From contig MNDR01000056.1 in the NCBI GenBank assembly GCA_001915025.1, positions 9,781 to 59,537 of the forward strand: a DNA stretch of 49,757 bases, written 5' to 3'. Origin of the DNA: Gemmatimonadetes bacterium 13_2_20CM_2_65_7. Lineage in GTDB: Bacteria; Gemmatimonadota; Gemmatimonadetes; Gemmatimonadales; GWC2-71-9. This document shows positions 1-6,754 of the stretch, piece by piece. Numbering within the stretch: the first letter of the stretch is position 1; every line of letters starts with the position of its first letter. The position numbers and the translations under genes were made by a program. The notes under the pieces were generated by a model. The model was not told where the DNA came from. It saw only the letters and a list, made by a program, of their open reading frames with translations, and did not search any database.

Positions 1-159
1 GTCCTCCCGCCGCAACAGGTTCTCGAGCAGGATCTTGAGCGAGTAGGGCAGCTGGCCGACCGGGAGACCGCGCCGTTCGAGAGCATCGAGCCGGTAGATC
101 TCGTAGGATTTCCCGCCTGTCTTCAACGTCGCCCGACTGCCGAAGCTATTGGTGCTCAC
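1..159 (-). CDS. acnA: Aconitate hydratase (AcnA-type), N-terminal 53 codons only
   Basis: Only the first 53 codons lie in the window; the gene runs off the left edge, so the Fe-S cysteines and catalytic domains cannot be checked. The translation begins [12 protein letters not shown] and continues with [13 protein letters not shown] and [17 protein letters not shown], which is the typical start of monomeric AcnA/IRP-type aconitase (citrate to isocitrate in the TCA cycle, cytoplasmic). The start is GTG at 159, giving a GTGA overlap with the stop of the small membrane-protein gene upstream, so translation is probably coupled. An aconitase as the distal gene of a transporter/oxygenase operon is unusual. 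Family assignment is fairly secure despite truncation. Confidence 0.85.
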   Translation of the reverse strand, partial: MSTNSFGSRATLKTGGKSYEIYRLDALERRGLPVGQLPYSLKILLENLLRRED

Positions 160-551
160 TGCGGCAGCACCTTCACTGCGACGACGAAATACTCGGTCTC
201 CCCAAAACAGCTCGTCGGGATACCCATGTGTTGCTGATAGGTCAACGCCACGCGCCTTCCCAGCGACTCGTTGATGTGCTGTGCGACGTTCTCATCACGG
301 ACCGTGAAATAAAACTTCTCGGGATTGGTGCCCGGCATCGACACCATCGCCAGCTCACCTTCCCACGTCTTACAGAGCCATCCCTTCTTCGAGAACTTCT
401 GCACGAATCCCGCCCGCTCACCCTCGGAATAGCTCCACTGGAGGGCAGACCAGGTGTACAGCGCGAAGATAAGGATCGGCGTCAGCAGTATACCTGCAAT
501 GATCAGCTTGCGTTTGCGGGTGAGCTGGAAGTTGAAATTCACGGGCGTCAA
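156..551 (-). CDS. Small membrane-anchored conserved hypothetical protein
   Basis: 131 residues. A short basic N-terminus (RKRK near residue 12) precedes one hydrophobic segment at about residues 16-38, followed by a soluble domain of about 90 residues, so the protein is probably anchored with the C-terminal part outside. Notable residues are [21 protein letters not shown] and a second cysteine in [10 protein letters not shown], which could form a disulfide with the first. I recognise this as a widespread conserved hypothetical type but cannot assign a function. It overlaps the GNAT gene upstream by 4 bases (ATGA) and the aconitase start downstream (GTGA), so it sits inside a single translationally coupled unit. 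Confidence 0.75.
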   Translation of the reverse strand: MTPVNFNFQLTRKRKLIIAGILLTPILIFALYTWSALQWSYSEGERAGFVQKFSKKGWLCKTWEGELAMVSMPGTNPEKFYFTVRDENVAQHINESLGRRVALTYQQHMGIPTSCFGETEYFVVAVKVLPQ

Positions 552-1060
552 TCTACCTCGTACGTTTCCGTGCGATAAGGCGTGAAGCCGCGCGCGATAT
601 AGTTAGGCAGCGCGTTCGGATGATCGAGCGTGCAGGTATGCAGCCACACCCGGTGTGGAGCGAGTGCCCAGGCATCGCGAACGGCGCTCGAGAGCAGGTG
701 CTTGCCAAAGCCGCGGCCGAACTCGGCGGCGACGATACCGAAGTAGGCGATTTCGACGGACTCGTCGTCGGCCACACGGCGCAGCTCGTACCAGCCGGCC
801 AGGCCATTGCTCGCTTCCCCGCTGCGTGACGCGACAAACAGCTCGATCGCCGGGTCCGCGAGGTGGGCCGCGATTTCCTGATCAGTCCAGTCCCACCGGT
901 CGCGCCAGTGAAACGCTTCTCCCACGGTGCGGTACCATTGTCGGTACAGTTCCGGCGACGGCCGCTTGGCGCGCGCGATGGCGATATCGGGAAAATCGCC
1001 GAACGCCGCTTTGAATTGGCCGCGGTCGTGCAGCTCGAGGTAGGTGCGGGTGACTTTCAT
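548..1060 (-). CDS. GNAT family N-acetyltransferase
   Basis: 170 residues, the usual size of a single GNAT domain. The acetyl-CoA-binding segment is visible as VEIAYFGIVAAEFGRGFG (about residues 102-119), with the R/Q-x-x-G-x-G/A-like loop EFGRGFGKHL, then a C-terminal HPNALPNYIARGFTPYRTE, typical of the last helix and strand. The substrate is not predictable. The ATG overlaps the stop of the ABC ATPase gene by 4 bases, and its own stop overlaps the next gene, so it is co-transcribed with the transporter. A role in modifying the transported or oxidised compound of this operon is only inference from position. Confidence 0.85.
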   Translation of the reverse strand: MKVTRTYLELHDRGQFKAAFGDFPDIAIARAKRPSPELYRQWYRTVGEAFHWRDRWDWTDQEIAAHLADPAIELFVASRSGEASNGLAGWYELRRVADDESVEIAYFGIVAAEFGRGFGKHLLSSAVRDAWALAPHRVWLHTCTLDHPNALPNYIARGFTPYRTETYEVD

Positions 1061-1743
1061 TGCGGTGAGCGGCCCTCACCGAGGCGGCCGTCCACGATTG
1101 GGACCCGACGCGTGGCGAACGGTTCCAGCCGCGCGTCGTGCGTCGCCACCAGCACGGCGGCGCCGCGCGCCTTCGCGCAGGTGGCAAGCGCTTCCGCGAC
1201 GACCCCGCCGGAGGCACCGTCGAGATTCCCGGTCGGCTCGTCGGCAAGCACGAGGGCCGGCCTGTGGACGAGCGCCCGCGCCACTCCGACACGCTGCTCT
1301 TCACCTCCGGACAGCTCGCCGGACCCGCGCGGTGCGAGGTGCCCGATGTCGAGCTGCTCGAACACTTCGTTCGTTGCGCGTCGGGCTTCGCCGCTCGGCC
1401 GTCCGGCGAGAAGCGCCATCAGCAGGACGTTTTCCCACACAGTTAGCTGCTCGAGCAGGTTCGACCGCTGGAACACGAAACCGACCACCCGGGCCCGGTG
1501 GCGTCGACGCTCCGCGGGGGAAAGTTCGGCTAGTGACCGGCCGGCGAGCAGGACTCGGCCGGCATCAGGGGTCAGAAGGCCGGCCGCCACAGCCAGCAGC
1601 GTCGTCTTCCCGGCGCCACTCGCGCCCTCGAGCAGGACCACCTCGCCCTGTGCCACGGACAGGGACGCATCGCGGAGAGCCTGAGTGGCGTGCGCCCCGC
1701 CACCTCGCGTCTTCGACACACCGTCCAAGACGAGCACGGTCAC
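1057..1743 (-). CDS. ABC transporter ATP-binding protein (LolD/MacB/DevA-like)
   Basis: 228 residues with all ATPase motifs: Walker A GASGAGKTT (40-48), Q-loop Q92, signature LSGGE (144-148), Walker B LVLADEPTGNLD (from 164), and a following H-loop THD. The DEPTGNLD sequence is characteristic of the LolD/FtsE/MacB class, which drives conformational (mechanotransmission) permeases rather than classical import. I place the start at GTG 1743 because it overlaps the permease stop by 4 bases; a longer open frame to 1839 would run into permease coding sequence and its extra residues look non-coding. It pairs with the FtsX-like permease immediately upstream. Confidence 0.92.
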   Translation of the reverse strand: MTVLVLDGVSKTRGGGAHATQALRDASLSVAQGEVVLLEGASGAGKTTLLAVAAGLLTPDAGRVLLAGRSLAELSPAERRRHRARVVGFVFQRSNLLEQLTVWENVLLMALLAGRPSGEARRATNEVFEQLDIGHLAPRGSGELSGGEEQRVGVARALVHRPALVLADEPTGNLDGASGGVVAEALATCAKARGAAVLVATHDARLEPFATRRVPIVDGRLGEGRSPQ

Positions 1744-2894
1744 GGCCGGAACGCCTCCAGGGCGTCCACACGACCGAGCCGTGCAATCGGGATCGAGGAC
1801 GCCAGTATCCCACATGCGATGAGTAACGCCAGTGCCCACATCGTGTCCCGGAGATCGAAGTGCAGCGGGATGACGGGGAAGACGCGGTCGAGGACGAGCG
1901 CCAGAAGTCGCGCCAGCACGGCGCCGAGAACGCCGCCCGCCACGATGAGTCGCGTAGCCTCACCGATCATGACGCGCGCCAGGGTTCGCGGCGCTGCTCC
2001 GAGGGCGAGGAGAACGGCCAGCTCGGTACGGCGGCCCTCCACGAGAGCGTGGATGAGTAGCGCGACGAGAACGGCCGCGGCTCCGACGCCGAGCATATCC
2101 ACAAAGGCCAGGATGGGCGTGTACCCCACGCCCGTCTCCCGTTGGCTGTTCGCCACGAATGTCGCTCGGTCGAAGACGCCGACATCTGGGAACCGCTCGC
2201 GAATTAGGGCCGCGACCGTGTCGGAGTGCGCCCCGGGAGCGAGGCGCACAATAATGAAGGACGCGCGCCCCGCGAAGCCGCTCGTGGCCTCGATCGCGGC
2301 AGCGTCAGCGAAGATGAACTGCGTGACGAGCAGGTTCGTGCCCTTCGTCAGGCCGACCGCTCGTGCAGCGCGCCCGTTGACGAACACCGTGTCGTCCAGC
2401 CCGACGCCTAGCCGGCGCGCGGCGGCCCGATCGAGCGCGACCTCCCGGCGCGTGTGGGGAGGCCGCCCGCTCTCAAAAGCGGGGGGCCCGCCTACGCCGT
2501 CAGGAGCGTGATAGCCGACGCCGTAGAGCGTCAGTCGGAGGCGGTCGCCGCCCCGCCGCCAGCTCACCGCGACGAACGCCCGTAGGATGAAGTCCGCGCC
2601 GGCCACGCCTGGGAGAGCACGCACGGAGTCCGTCAGCACCGCCGGGAGCACGCCGGAGAGGCGTAGGAAGTGGTCCGCACCGGGCGGCGTGATCCACAGA
2701 TCTGCGCCGTCCTGCCCCACGTACGCCACCACGCTGTTCGCGGCGCCGCGCAACGTGGCCACGAGCGCGATCACGAGCAAGCTGCTTGTGGCCACGCCGC
2801 CAACCGCGAGCCAGGCGCGGCCCGGCCGATTCCGCACTGCTTTCACGAGGAGTTGCACGCCCGGCGATATGCCCTTGGCGGCGTCATCCGTCAA
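1740..2894 (-). CDS. FtsX/MacB-like ABC transporter permease (DevC-like)
   Basis: 384 residues with the four-helix layout of the MacB/FtsX/LolC superfamily: one transmembrane helix near residues 26-50 (WLAVGGVATSSLLVIALVATL), a large extracytoplasmic domain of about 200 residues, then three helices near residues 265-290, 310-335 and 350-375. The C-terminal permease segment contains ELAVLLALGAAPRTL, a conserved coupling-helix region that contacts the ATPase. With its partner ATPase it probably extrudes or extracts a lipid, peptide or hydrophobic product across the inner membrane. No MacA-like adaptor or outer-membrane component is present in the operon. The stop overlaps the ATPase start (GTGA). 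Confidence 0.9.
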   Translation of the reverse strand: MTDDAAKGISPGVQLLVKAVRNRPGRAWLAVGGVATSSLLVIALVATLRGAANSVVAYVGQDGADLWITPPGADHFLRLSGVLPAVLTDSVRALPGVAGADFILRAFVAVSWRRGGDRLRLTLYGVGYHAPDGVGGPPAFESGRPPHTRREVALDRAAARRLGVGLDDTVFVNGRAARAVGLTKGTNLLVTQFIFADAAAIEATSGFAGRASFIIVRLAPGAHSDTVAALIRERFPDVGVFDRATFVANSQRETGVGYTPILAFVDMLGVGAAAVLVALLIHALVEGRRTELAVLLALGAAPRTLARVMIGEATRLIVAGGVLGAVLARLLALVLDRVFPVIPLHFDLRDTMWALALLIACGILASSIPIARLGRVDALEAFRP

Positions 2895-2906
2895 GGCGCG
2901 CCGAGT

Positions 2907-3545
2907 TCAGTAGTTCAACCGCCGCGCCAGCCAGTCCCACACGGGCGTGGGCCGCCTGCCGATCGGGTCGAAGCTCGCCACGAGCACCATGCGTTCGCCC
3001 TCCGAGCGCTCGTTGGTGCCACGATGAATGACTGCGCCACCGTGGATCAGCAGCAGGTCTCCGGGACGCGGTTCGATCACCGTGGACGGCGCGCGGGCGA
3101 GCAATCCCTGGAACGGAAACAGAACGTAGGGGACGGGCTTGAGATAGCGACTCCAACGAGGCGGGATCATCTGGGTCGCGCCCTGGTTCGTGTTCACGAG
3201 CGTCAAGAGCACACTGTACATCCCCCCGTCCAGATGCCAACGAAAGCCCTCGCCCCGGCGCCGGTACCATTGGATTCGGACCGCCCGTTTGCGGTCCCGC
3301 ATTAGCGCGAGCGGTTCACCTGCCGCGTCCTGGAGCGCCTCGTGCAAGGGACCCTGAACCAGATCGAAGAGGTCCGGCAGCTCATCCTGGATCTGGTAGC
3401 CGTTCATGACACTGTAACTCAGGTTCATCCCGGCCTTCGCCGCGACCTGGCGGAAGAGTATGCGTCGCGACTCGACCCGCTGTCGCCAGTGCTCGGTCTC
3501 GGCGGCCGAGAGGAAGCTCTGGGAGAACTCGTAACCGTGTTTCAC
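2907..3545 (-). CDS. 2-oxoglutarate/Fe(II) dioxygenase-like protein, second of a tandem pair
   Basis: 212 residues from GTG 3545, chosen because GAGGAG lies 5-6 bases upstream; the open frame extends to 3629 but that part overlaps the previous gene. The iron-binding facial triad is visible as H104-x-D106 (FRWHLDGG) and H174 (AVIHRG), followed by R186 in GERMVLV as candidate 2-oxoglutarate ligand. This suits a phytanoyl-CoA-hydroxylase/prolyl-hydroxylase type fold. It ends WDWLARRLNY, almost identical to the end of the upstream paralogue (DWIARRFNY). Such enzymes hydroxylate unactivated carbons; the substrate is unknown. It lies between its paralogue and the ABC permease, 12 bases before the latter. 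Confidence 0.8.
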   Translation of the reverse strand: MKHGYEFSQSFLSAAETEHWRQRVESRRILFRQVAAKAGMNLSYSVMNGYQIQDELPDLFDLVQGPLHEALQDAAGEPLALMRDRKRAVRIQWYRRRGEGFRWHLDGGMYSVLLTLVNTNQGATQMIPPRWSRYLKPVPYVLFPFQGLLARAPSTVIEPRPGDLLLIHGGAVIHRGTNERSEGERMVLVASFDPIGRRPTPVWDWLARRLNY

Positions 3546-3576
3546 GCTCGCTCCTCTCGTCTGGGATCCGCTCGGA

Positions 3577-4236
3577 TCAGTAGTTGAAGCGCCTAGCGAT
3601 CCAGTCCTGGATCGGTCGCGGCTTCGCACCTGTCGGATCGAAGGCGGCCAACAGCACGACGCGCTCTCCCGGACCGTCGCCCACCGCTCCGCGGTGCAGA
3701 ACGGCGCGCCCGCTCAGAATCACGAGCTCGCCCGGCTCCGCCACGAGCGTCACATGCGGGAAGAGCGAGAACACATCGCGCAGCGGGTACAGGGCGTAGA
3801 AAAGGGGCTTCAGGAGAGGAGTCCAACTCGCGGGGACGACTTCCGTGGCGCCGCGGTTCGAATTTCCGAGCGTGAGGAGCGCCGTGGTATGGCTGCCGTC
3901 GAAGTGCCATCGGAAGCCTTCGTTCCGGCCCCGATACCGCTGGATCCGCAGCGCGCGCCGCCGGTCTCGGATCGGCTCCAGTCGCTTGCCGGTCACCCGT
4001 TCCGCCACCTCTTGCAGTCTGGGTTGGAGCTGGGCGCAGATGTCTCCCAGTCGCGCCATGGCCTGCTCGCCGTCCATCATGTGGAATGGGAGGCCGAGAC
4101 CCCCTTTTCCTCCGACCGCGCGGAACGAGCCCCGGCACTCGTCCAACCGCTGCAGCCACCCCGCCGCCTCCGCTGGAGAAAGAAAGGTCGGCAGCCGGCA
4201 GTATCCGTTCTGAGCGAGCTCATCGAGGCGGCGCAC
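3577..4236 (-). CDS. 2-oxoglutarate/Fe(II) dioxygenase-like protein, first of a tandem pair
   Basis: 219 residues from GTG 4236; a TTG at 4245 that overlaps the stop of the upstream flavoprotein gene (TTGA) is an equally possible start. The triad is H111-x-D113 (FRWHFDGSH) and H181 (AVLHRG), with R192 in GERVVLLAAFDPTG as probable 2-oxoglutarate ligand. It shares GFRWH-D, GAT-x-V/I-P, AV-I/L-HRG and the C-terminal RR-F/L-NY with the next gene, so the two arose by duplication. The pair follows a flavin monooxygenase-like gene, suggesting successive oxidations of one substrate; that is inference from co-transcription. Confidence 0.8.
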   Translation of the reverse strand: MRRLDELAQNGYCRLPTFLSPAEAAGWLQRLDECRGSFRAVGGKGGLGLPFHMMDGEQAMARLGDICAQLQPRLQEVAERVTGKRLEPIRDRRRALRIQRYRGRNEGFRWHFDGSHTTALLTLGNSNRGATEVVPASWTPLLKPLFYALYPLRDVFSLFPHVTLVAEPGELVILSGRAVLHRGAVGDGPGERVVLLAAFDPTGAKPRPIQDWIARRFNY

Positions 4237-4241
4237 GCCGT

Positions 4242-5288
4242 TCAATTCCGCGCGAGCCGGGCCGCGACGCCTTTGGCGTCGCGAGCGATGCCCCGCAGGT
4301 AGGCCGACGCAAGTGTGCGACATTGGCGCAAGCCAAGGAAATACAGGCCCGGCACGTCGGCGCTCTCACAGCCGCGCACGCGCGGCCAGCGGGCACCGGA
4401 CCCGACGAGATCCCGGACGTGATCGAGCGAGTAGTCAAACCCGGTCGCGAAGACGACGAGATCGGGCTCGAGGCGCGTGCCGTCCGCGGCAACAAGCGCC
4501 GGACTCGCGAAGTCCCGAATCTCGGGCAGGCGCGCGATCGCGCCCGTGCGGAGGGCTCGGGGCAGCGCGAGCCCGAGCAGCGGCTCCCGAAACCTTGCCG
4601 GATCCACGCCCAGCCAGCTCGGATGCAGGAACTCGAGCGGCCAAGCGAAATAATGGACGTCGATCCCGAGGATCCAGTGTGGCAGCGCGAGTGTGCGCGC
4701 TCGCACGGAGAGCCACGCCCGATCGCCCTCCCTGCGGTGCGCGAGCCAGCGCTCGAGCACCTCGGCCGCCGATTGACCTCCGCCCACAACCAGCAGACGC
4801 CGCGCCCCCGCGAGGTGGCTGGTCCTGAAGTCGATGCTGTGGAGCCAGCGGTACCGGGCTGCCGCCGGGTCGAACCGGGGCGGCAGCTTCGGAAAGCTTA
4901 CGATGCCCGTCGCGCTGACGACATGCGTGCAGTCCACGGCGGTCCCGTCGCGCAGCCGAACCGAGAATCCGCGGTCGGAGCGATCGACTCGCGCGACGTC
5001 GACGCCCGTGCGCACCTCAACCCGCTGCTCCTGGGCCAATTGCTCCAGCTTCCCGGCGTAGGTAGGGAAGGTGAGATACGGGGGATCGACCGGCAGCCGG
5101 CGCATGCCCGGCATGAGCGAGATGCGTGTCGGCGACAGCAGCTCCATTTCGGGATCGATGCGGCGGAGGCCGGCGGCCAGCGTGGGGCCGCGCTCGAGCA
5201 CAGCGTGCGAGATCCCGTGTCGCTGCAGGCAGACGGCGGCGGCCAATCCTGCGGGACCCGCGCCGAGGATCGCGACGTGGCGCCTCAC
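4242..5288 (-). CDS. FAD/NAD(P)H-dependent flavin monooxygenase-like oxidoreductase
   Basis: 348 residues from GTG 5288, 8 bases after the PiT stop; the open frame continues upstream into PiT coding sequence, but the FAD motif starts immediately after this GTG. The first Rossmann motif is GAGPAG (9-14) with an acidic residue closing the second strand (VLER); a second nucleotide-binding motif VVGGGQSAAEVLERW lies mid-protein, and FATGFDYS near the C-terminus is the conserved ATG-F/Y motif of flavin monooxygenases and related pyridine-nucleotide oxidoreductases. Probably cytoplasmic, oxidising a small substrate with O2 or acting as a reductase for the following dioxygenases. The exact reaction cannot be read from sequence. 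Confidence 0.85.
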   Translation of the reverse strand: MRRHVAILGAGPAGLAAAVCLQRHGISHAVLERGPTLAAGLRRIDPEMELLSPTRISLMPGMRRLPVDPPYLTFPTYAGKLEQLAQEQRVEVRTGVDVARVDRSDRGFSVRLRDGTAVDCTHVVSATGIVSFPKLPPRFDPAAARYRWLHSIDFRTSHLAGARRLLVVGGGQSAAEVLERWLAHRREGDRAWLSVRARTLALPHWILGIDVHYFAWPLEFLHPSWLGVDPARFREPLLGLALPRALRTGAIARLPEIRDFASPALVAADGTRLEPDLVVFATGFDYSLDHVRDLVGSGARWPRVRGCESADVPGLYFLGLRQCRTLASAYLRGIARDAKGVAARLARN

Positions 5289-5296
5289 ACGCCGAG

Positions 5297-6385
5297 CTAT
5301 GGCAGGCGCGCCAGCACGCCATAGGTGGCGCCGGCCAGCAACGCGGCGATGGGGAGCGTCACGAGCCACGCAGCCATCATCTCCCGAACGAGTGTCCAGC
5401 GCACTTCGCCGCCGCGTATCCCGATGCCGACGATCGCGCCGCTGGATACGTACGTTGTCGATACCGGTGCGGCGAGCACCGACGCAAGTCCCACGAGCGC
5501 CGCAGTCGTCAGGTTCGCCGCGAGCCCGTCGGCTGAAGATATTCGCGTGACCTTCGCGCCCAGCGTGTGCGTCACCCTCCATCCCGCGACCTGGCTGCCG
5601 GCGCCCATAGCCACCGCGACGAGCGCGATGATCGCACCGGAGCCGATGCCCAACGCTGCTTGGGCGGCGATGCCGAGGGCGAAGACCTTCGGTGCGTCGT
5701 TGAGTGCGCGGGCGAAATTCGTCCACCCCGCCGAGAGCCAGTGGAGCGCGTCGAGCGCGTCGATGCGGCTTACGACCTCAGGCGGGCAGTCCGAGCCGGC
5801 AACCACCTGGAGCGTGGGTCCGACACCCACGTTCGCGCCCATCGCCGCTGGCGCCAGCAGGACCGTCTTGCGCTCCAGGCAGACGCAGTAGGCGTTCAGG
5901 CGGCGGAAGAAGAAACGCACGATCGGGAGGACCGCGAACACTAATACCAGCGCCAACACGGGAGAGAGAGCGAGCGGGAGACCCACGGCGCGGACCACCG
6001 CTCCCCACCTGACGCCCGTGGGTCCGGCGGCCGAGATGCCCGCGCCGACCAAACCACCGACGAGCGCATGCGTGGTTGAGATGGGGAGTCCAGTACGCGT
6101 CGCGAACAGCAACCAGCCGATCACGCCGCCCGCAACGGCGACCGGAAAACCGAGCCCAGCGGGCACCATGTCGAGTATTCCGCGCCCGGAAAAGACGGGG
6201 ACGAAGCCCCGTGCGATGAGCGCTGCAGCCAGCGCTCCAACCACCGTCCAAGCGGCACCCCACGCCATCGCGCGACGATAGGTGGCCACGCCTGAGCCGG
6301 CCAAAGTGGCGATGCCCTTGGAGACGTCGTTCGCTCCATTGGCGAACGCCACGCTCAACGTCAGAAGAATGAGGACGAAGGCCAT
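5297..6385 (-). CDS. pit: PiT family inorganic phosphate transporter
   Basis: 362 residues. The N-terminus MAFVLILLTLSVAFANGANDVSKGIATLAGSG carries the PiT signature GANDVSKG, and the second repeat has TNFARALNDAPKVFALG, the inverted-topology counterpart (NDAPK). At least ten hydrophobic segments are visible, and STTHALVGG / STTYVSSGAIVG are the paired substrate-site loops. It imports phosphate (often as a neutral metal-phosphate) using a proton or sodium gradient. The ATG at 6385 is preferred over a TTG at 6421 because the hydrophobic segment starts there. It is the first gene of the minus-strand operon and is divergent from the Tes-like cluster. No PhoU-like partner is adjacent. Confidence 0.93.
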   Translation of the reverse strand: MAFVLILLTLSVAFANGANDVSKGIATLAGSGVATYRRAMAWGAAWTVVGALAAALIARGFVPVFSGRGILDMVPAGLGFPVAVAGGVIGWLLFATRTGLPISTTHALVGGLVGAGISAAGPTGVRWGAVVRAVGLPLALSPVLALVLVFAVLPIVRFFFRRLNAYCVCLERKTVLLAPAAMGANVGVGPTLQVVAGSDCPPEVVSRIDALDALHWLSAGWTNFARALNDAPKVFALGIAAQAALGIGSGAIIALVAVAMGAGSQVAGWRVTHTLGAKVTRISSADGLAANLTTAALVGLASVLAAPVSTTYVSSGAIVGIGIRGGEVRWTLVREMMAAWLVTLPIAALLAGATYGVLARLP

Positions 6386-6412
6386 GGGCGCTCTATGAAT
6401 GTATGGGGCACT

Positions 6413-6482
6413 AGTGCGCAAAGCTACTCTTAATTACAGATGTATATTGACATCAGCTCTATTGTGCTCTACTATGCGCACT
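6413..6482. promoter_or_regulatory. Candidate operator: 8-bp inverted repeat bracketing the promoter
   Basis: AGTGCGCA at 6413-6420 and TGCGCACT at 6475-6482 are perfect inverted copies, each containing the palindromic hexamer TGCGCA. The right copy overlaps the last base of the -10 element and the expected transcription start; the left copy lies upstream of the -35. That placement suits repression, possibly by looping, by the ribbon-helix-helix protein encoded next, or coordination of the divergent phosphate-transporter gene. The linkage to that regulator is inference. Confidence 0.4.
6447..6475 (+). promoter_or_regulatory. Near-consensus sigma70-type promoter for the Tes-like/acyl-synthesis operon
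   Basis: TTGACA at 6447-6452 (exact -35 consensus), a 17-base spacer, and TACTAT at 6470-6475 (4 of 6 matches to TATAAT). The 6386-6520 intergenic stretch is markedly AT-richer than its surroundings, and the start of transcription would fall near 6482, about 40 bases ahead of the regulator gene. It is the clearest promoter in the window. The prediction is from sequence alone. Confidence 0.7.
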
Positions 6483-6520
6483 TGGCAAAACTGTGCTGAT
6501 TCCGAGCGGACGATCACTTG

Positions 6521-6706
6521 GTGAAGCCACGACGATCAAAAGTCAGTGTCCTACTCACCGAAGAGGAGCTGGCTCGGTTCGAGCGGTATTGCGTGGAGCG
6601 CGGCTACAAAAAGAGCACGCTCATCGCGCGTCTGATCCGAGACCACCTGAACGGGGAGGGGTTCGAGGTGCAGGGGGAGTTCCCGCTCAATCCGCCGCAA
6701 TCGTGA
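6521..6706 (+). CDS. Ribbon-helix-helix (CopG/Arc-type) DNA-binding protein
   Basis: 61 residues from GTG 6521 (a TTG lies one codon upstream). A basic N-terminus leads to one short beta strand, KVSVLLTEEELARFERYC, then two helices with the turn GYKKSTLIARLIRDHL, the standard ribbon-helix-helix layout in which dimers insert the paired strands into the major groove. No toxin gene is adjacent, so it is more likely a pathway-specific regulator or autoregulator than an antitoxin. It is the first gene after the strong promoter and lies 48 bases before the radical SAM gene, probably in the same transcript. Confidence 0.75.
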   Translation: MKPRRSKVSVLLTEEELARFERYCVERGYKKSTLIARLIRDHLNGEGFEVQGEFPLNPPQS

Positions 6707-6754
6707 GGCATCCGGTCGTGCGGTGAGGTCTTCGACAAGGGAGGTGCATCCGCG

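Noticed and set aside
4086-5324. Long plus-strand open frame (412 codons) opposite the flavoprotein and dioxygenase genes
   Set aside because: Arg/Pro/Ala-rich antisense shadow with no motif; the minus-strand genes carry clear FAD and Fe(II) motifs.
6521-6706. Ribbon-helix-helix protein as an antitoxin
   Set aside because: No small toxin-like gene is adjacent; the next gene is the radical SAM enzyme.
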